This document shows positions 7,190-10,479 of a stretch of DNA of 10,479 bases, in pieces; position 1 is the first letter of the stretch, and each line of letters starts with the position of its first letter. Made by a program: the position numbers and the translations under genes. The notes beneath the pieces are model-generated. The model saw only the letters and a list, made by a program, of their open reading frames with translations, had not been told where the DNA came from and ran no database searches. This DNA comes from DASYSA01 sp036003885. GTDB taxonomy: Bacteria; Acidobacteriota; Blastocatellia; UBA7656. Location of the stretch: positions 1-10,479 of the forward strand of contig DASYSA010000695.1 of the NCBI GenBank assembly GCA_036003885.1, read 5' to 3'.

Positions 7190-10100
7190 CTAAATAATCC
7201 TAAAACCTAAATCCTGGATCCTTGCTTGATGGTTCGAAAGGACTCGCACCAGGCTCGCGATTTCAGCCTCCAGGGTCGCTCCTGCTGCGGGAGCCTGCGA
7301 GAGGTCATGGTCTCGAGCCATGGCCTCGAGCCTGCGCGCCGCTTCAACGGCGTGCGGAGCGCCAAAGTTGCCCACCGAACCCCTGACCGCGTGCGCGGCG
7401 CGCTCCAGCGCGCCGGCATCGCTGTTCGCTATAGCCTCACGCACTTGCGCCACGAGGCGGGGACTATCACTCAAGAAAACGTCCGCCACCGCCCTCAGCA
7501 ACTGCTCATCTCCATCAAACCGCAGTAACAGATCCGAGCCGTCGTTCCATTCGCTGCTTTGACCATTTGTATCCGGTTCAGGCTGCTCCACTCTTCCCGA
7601 GACCAGGTCTTCAACGACTTCGAACAGACGCGAAGCCACGATAGGTTTGGGCAGGTAACGATCCATCCCCGCCGCCAGGCACCGTTCGCGGTCTCCTCTT
7701 ATGGCGTAGGCCGTCATAGCTATGATCGGAGTGTGCTCGCCGGTGGCACGCTCCCGTTCGCGGATTGCAGCGGTCACTTCAAAGCCGTTCATCTCCGGCA
7801 TCTGGACATCCATCAATACAACGTCGAACCGCCTTAAGTCAAAAGCAGCCAGCGCCTCTCGCCCGTCTTGCGCCACCACTGCTGTATGGCCGCGTTTCTC
7901 GAGCAAACGCACCACAAGTATCTGATTAGCAGCGCAGTCTTCGGCCACGAGTACATGAAGCGGTCTTGTGACCATCCCAGCCGACCGAACTGGCGGCGCC
8001 ACTCTTTCGGCTCCCGCCTCACTGGCGCGCTCCTGTTGAAGCCCGAGTCGCGCTGTGAAATGAAAGGTACTGCCCTTCCCTTCCTGACTCTCAACCCATA
8101 TCTTGCCACCCATCAGCTCAACCAGTTTCGCCGAAATCGTCAGACCCAGGCCTGTTCCTCCATACTTTCTGGTGGTCGAGCCATCCACCTGGGCGAACGC
8201 CTCGAAAATCATTCGCTGCTTCTCGGCAGGAACGCCGATCCCTGTGTCCGTTACGCTGAAGTGTACAAGCACCGCCCGCTCGCCCGACTCGGCGTCGACG
8301 GCTATCACGACTTCGCCCTGCTCCGTAAACTTGATTGCATTTCCAACGATGTTGACGAGTATCTGACGAAGACGATCAGGATCGCCAACCACCAGGCTGG
8401 GCACGTCCGGCTTGACGTGACAAGAAAGGTCAAGCCCCTTCTGGTGCGCGCGCAGGCCAAGCAACATGACCGTTTCGTCCAGACTCTCCCGAAGCCTGAA
8501 CTCTATCCGTTCGATCTCGAGCTTTCCTGCCTCGACCTTTGAAAAATCGAGAATACCGTTTATCACCGTCAGCAGTGAGTCAGCAGACGATTTGACCAGC
8601 CCCAGATACTCCCTCTGTTGAGCGGTGAGCGGCGAATCCAGCGCAAGCTCCGTCATCCCGATGATGGCGTTCATTGGTGTGCGGATCTCATGGCTCATAT
8701 TGGCGAGGAACTCGCTCTTAGCGCGGCTTGCGGCCTCTGCGGCCTCCTTTGCCTTCCGCATCTCGATCTCGGCCAGCTTGCGCTCGGTTATCTCGATTAA
8801 GACTCCTTCTATCAGCTCGGGGCGTCCGTTCTCCCCATCGAGCAGAGTGACGTTGGCGAGAATCCATAGTGAACGTCCGTCCCGAGTTCGGACGCGTACC
8901 TCAAAGTTGGTAAGCGACCGTTCCTCGAGGAGCCGGCTCATGATCTGCTCTCTGCGGTCAGCGAGGTCGTAGATATCCCAGAGCCTGTGAGCCAGCGCCT
9001 CTTCCCGCGAGCCCAGGCCGAAGATTCGAGCGCATGCGTCGTTGCAGTCGATCAGCCGTCCATCCAGGGCAGCGCGATAGACACCTGCAACGTTTCTCTC
9101 AAACAGGAGCCGATACCGCTCCTCGGAAGAACGGAGCGCATCTTCGGCGCGCTTGCGCTCCGTAATGTCGGTGAGTATCAGCAGCGACCCGGCCGGTTCC
9201 TCGCTGCTGCCAATCTCAATCACCCGTCCCCAGTAGACAGCCCGATTAAGCTTCGACTCAAACGCGGTCTGCGATCCGCGGTGCCGTTGCGCACTCTCAG
9301 CTATGACGCCGCCGCAATCTTCGAACCGTTCACCAGAGCGAATGTCCGGGAATACGCCGAGAGCCGCCGGATTGTGCTGCACAACCGTACCTTCAGCATC
9401 GAGGACTACCACCGCATCGGCCATTGAATGGAACACTTCCCTGATCGCAACGGGCAGTATGTTCAACCAGCCCATCTTGAGCAGCGCGTACGCGAAGACG
9501 GCGTTGGTTATCGTGAAGAACAAGGGTGTGAGATCGAAGCCCAGGGGGATACCCCATTGTCGCGTGAGCCAGAGGAGATTCCCAACCAGAGGTGGAATGG
9601 CGGCAATGGCCATGACCATCACCTGGTTCCTGTGTATCTTCTCTCGAACCTCCCAGGCCATTCTAAGATACCAACCGATCGGCCAAATGATGAGGATGTA
9701 AGAGACCGAGGTGAAGAGCCAGAACGCCGGCCCATAGGTCCAGGCCTCGGGACCATAGGTTGCGAAGAACAGGTGGTGCAGCGGGTTGGTGGGCATGAAA
9801 ACGGCGTACAGCAATGCGGGCAGGTATGCCAGCATTCGCCGATATCCGCGGGTCCACTCCAGTCTGCGGGTGAAGGCTGCAGCAAACAACAGGTAGTGAG
9901 TGGAAATCGTAGACACACCCGCGAACAAGGCGAGGTGTGTGAACCAGTACAGAGATTGGTGGCGGGGGTCTGTCGGGTCAAGCCAGAGGAGGAGATTCAT
10001 CCTGAGAAACTGAATGAATGCCCAGATGAAAGAGGACAGCGTCAGCAGGAGGAACATCCTGTGCGCCAGCTGCCGCTTCCTCCTGTTGAGAACGATGGCG

Positions 10101-10228
10101 CTGATCAGAATCGCAAGCAGGGCGGCGCCCAGAGGTATGAGCGATACCGAATCAAACCCTATGCTCAGTCCGGCGAGGCCGCCATAGAACCCCGATTCAA
10201 GATAACCATTCGCTGAAGGTCCGGTCAT
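7190..10228 (-). CDS. Hybrid sensor histidine kinase HK2: 7TM, 2xPAS, HisKA-HATPase-REC-Hpt
   Basis: A 1012-residue inner-membrane hybrid kinase. The N-terminus has seven hydrophobic helices (about 28-48, 57-80, 94-118, 131-146, 167-190, 202-221, 231-252) and matches the layout of the histidine-kinase 7TM sensor domain family (HisKA_7TM). It is followed by a weak PAS (about 262-357) and a clear PAS (369-483). The HisKA acceptor is His513 (MSHEIRTPMN). The HATPase has Asn630, G1 DTGIG (661-665) and G2 GGTGLGL (690-696). The receiver (about 757-875) has Glu763/Asp764, Asp807 and Lys861. A C-terminal Hpt has His946 (AAHAVRGS). All relay residues are intact. The ligand is unknown; 7TM domains of this kind are thought to sense small or membrane-associated signals. 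The ATG at 10228 is preceded by GAGGG about three bases upstream. It is the promoter-proximal gene of a probable operon with HK1. Its last ten residues (RIQDLGFRII) are encoded by heptamer repeat DNA. Confidence 0.93.
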   Translation of the reverse strand: MTGPSANGYLESGFYGGLAGLSIGFDSVSLIPLGAALLAILISAIVLNRRKRQLAHRMFLLLTLSSFIWAFIQFLRMNLLLWLDPTDPRHQSLYWFTHLALFAGVSTISTHYLLFAAAFTRRLEWTRGYRRMLAYLPALLYAVFMPTNPLHHLFFATYGPEAWTYGPAFWLFTSVSYILIIWPIGWYLRMAWEVREKIHRNQVMVMAIAAIPPLVGNLLWLTRQWGIPLGFDLTPLFFTITNAVFAYALLKMGWLNILPVAIREVFHSMADAVVVLDAEGTVVQHNPAALGVFPDIRSGERFEDCGGVIAESAQRHRGSQTAFESKLNRAVYWGRVIEIGSSEEPAGSLLILTDITERKRAEDALRSSEERYRLLFERNVAGVYRAALDGRLIDCNDACARIFGLGSREEALAHRLWDIYDLADRREQIMSRLLEERSLTNFEVRVRTRDGRSLWILANVTLLDGENGRPELIEGVLIEITERKLAEIEMRKAKEAAEAASRAKSEFLANMSHEIRTPMNAIIGMTELALDSPLTAQQREYLGLVKSSADSLLTVINGILDFSKVEAGKLEIERIEFRLRESLDETVMLLGLRAHQKGLDLSCHVKPDVPSLVVGDPDRLRQILVNIVGNAIKFTEQGEVVIAVDAESGERAVLVHFSVTDTGIGVPAEKQRMIFEAFAQVDGSTTRKYGGTGLGLTISAKLVELMGGKIWVESQEGKGSTFHFTARLGLQQERASEAGAERVAPPVRSAGMVTRPLHVLVAEDCAANQILVVRLLEKRGHTAVVAQDGREALAAFDLRRFDVVLMDVQMPEMNGFEVTAAIRERERATGEHTPIIAMTAYAIRGDRERCLAAGMDRYLPKPIVASRLFEVVEDLVSGRVEQPEPDTNGQSSEWNDGSDLLLRFDGDEQLLRAVADVFLSDSPRLVAQVREAIANSDAGALERAAHAVRGSVGNFGAPHAVEAARRLEAMARDHDLSQAPAAGATLEAEIASLVRVLSNHQARIQDLGFRII
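7194..7221. repeat. Heptamer repeat (GGATTTA type) forming the 3' end of HK2
   Basis: Four units in 7-bp register on the plus strand: ATAATCC, TAAAACC, TAAATCC and TGGATCC. On the coding strand these give HK2 residues 1003-1012, and the TAG stop follows at 7192-7190. The units are the same family as the long repeat at 10321-10452, which lies just upstream of the same gene. Confidence 0.8.
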
Positions 10229-10320
10229 CGTCCCTCGATTCTTCCGGTCGTCGAGCTGGACCCCGACTAAAGAGACGGCTCCGTGTGTAGTGTGATCGTG
10301 CGGTGCGGTGGGATTGTATA
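10229..10320. other. HK2 upstream leader region, no gene seen
   Basis: Non-coding stretch between the HK2 start and the repeat hairpin. A minus-strand ribosome-site-like GAGGG is complementary to 10232-10236. A minus-strand TATACAAT (10313-10320) could be a -10 element, but no -35 sequence is convincing at the right distance because that stretch is already repeat DNA. If it is used, the HK2 promoter would overlap the repeat. Confidence 0.35.
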
Positions 10321-10452
10321 GGATTTAGGAGCCAGGAGCCAGGAGAGAGGATCTAGGATTTAGGATTTAGGATTTAGGATCTAGGATTTAGGTCTAGAGA
10401 ATCTAAATCCTAGATCCTAAATCCTAGATCCTAGATCCTAGATCCTAGATCC
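10321..10452. repeat. Long hairpin built of GGATTTA/GGATCTA heptamers
   Basis: The left arm (10321-10390) is ten consecutive heptamers in strict register: GGATTTA, GGAGCCA, GGAGCCA, GGAGAGA, GGATCTA, three of GGATTTA, GGATCTA and GGATTTA. All fit GGANNNA. The right arm (10404-10452) is seven heptamers of TARATCC type in the opposite sense. The 42 bases of 10349-10390 pair with 10404-10445 at 40 of 42 positions; in RNA the two remaining pairs would be G-U. The loop is 13 bases (10391-10403). No gene is seen from 10321 to the window end. The hairpin lies upstream of HK2 and might be a REP-like element, an upstream terminator or a recombination product. Confidence 0.92.
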
Positions 10453-10479
10453 TGGACCGTGGCCAGTGCCGACAGAGAC

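Noticed and set aside
10313..10320. TATACAAT on the minus strand as a firm HK2 promoter
   Set aside because: No acceptable -35 hexamer is found upstream, so it is kept only as a remark on the leader region.
10321..10452. CRISPR array
   Set aside because: The units are contiguous 7-mers with no spacers of CRISPR size and no cas genes nearby.
1..10479. tRNA, rRNA, riboswitch, insertion sequence, transposase or attachment site
   Set aside because: No recognisable structure or protein motif was seen on either strand.

Overview
The window looks like a chromosomal stretch of a moderately GC-rich, free-living bacterium with large sensory capacity. My best guess is a soil-type Acidobacteriota. The reasons are the giant multi-PAS hybrid kinases, the style of the membrane/linker segment of the 1529-residue kinase, and the short heptameric repeats scattered through intergenic DNA. 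That taxonomic call rests on family resemblance from memory and was not tested.

Layout: positions 1-200 are non-coding and carry an imperfect inverted repeat built of 7-bp units, followed by a good sigma70-type promoter. Two plus-strand genes follow, 53 bp apart: a 12-TM MFS transporter (201-1427) and a membrane-anchored alpha/beta hydrolase (1481-2431). A convergent gap (2432-2566) with a candidate bidirectional hairpin separates them from two very large minus-strand genes. Read in transcription order these are HK2 (10228-7190), a 7TM-PAS-PAS-HisKA-HATPase-REC-Hpt hybrid kinase, and then HK1 (7156-2567), a TM-PAS-GAF-5xPAS-HisKA-HATPase-REC-Hpt hybrid kinase. The gap between them is 33 bp, so they probably form one operon. 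Positions 10229-10479 are non-coding and hold a long hairpin of 7-bp repeats upstream of HK2.

Function: both kinases carry a full His-Asp-His relay in one polypeptide (transmitter His, receiver Asp, Hpt His). Neither has a DNA-binding output, so the last phosphate acceptor must be encoded elsewhere. Their catalytic, receiver and Hpt modules are clearly paralogous, and one PAS domain of each (HK2 PAS2, HK1 PAS3) is nearly the same. This points to local duplication followed by exchange or expansion of the sensory part. The transporter and hydrolase have no obvious tie to the kinases.

Most unusual feature: at least four repeat families of unrelated sequence but the same 7-bp period (TTTCGCG, CAGTGRT, GAATTTC and GGATTTA types) sit at three of the gene boundaries, and one lies inside a gene. 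The in-gene copy adds about 12 residues to the HK1 ATPase domain, in frame, just after the G2 box. Another family supplies the last ten codons of HK2. An 8-bp repeat lies in the N-terminal leader of HK1, where a larger sensor domain may have been lost. The heptamer inside the gene is stop-free in every frame on both strands, while those at gene ends and in spacers mostly contain stops.
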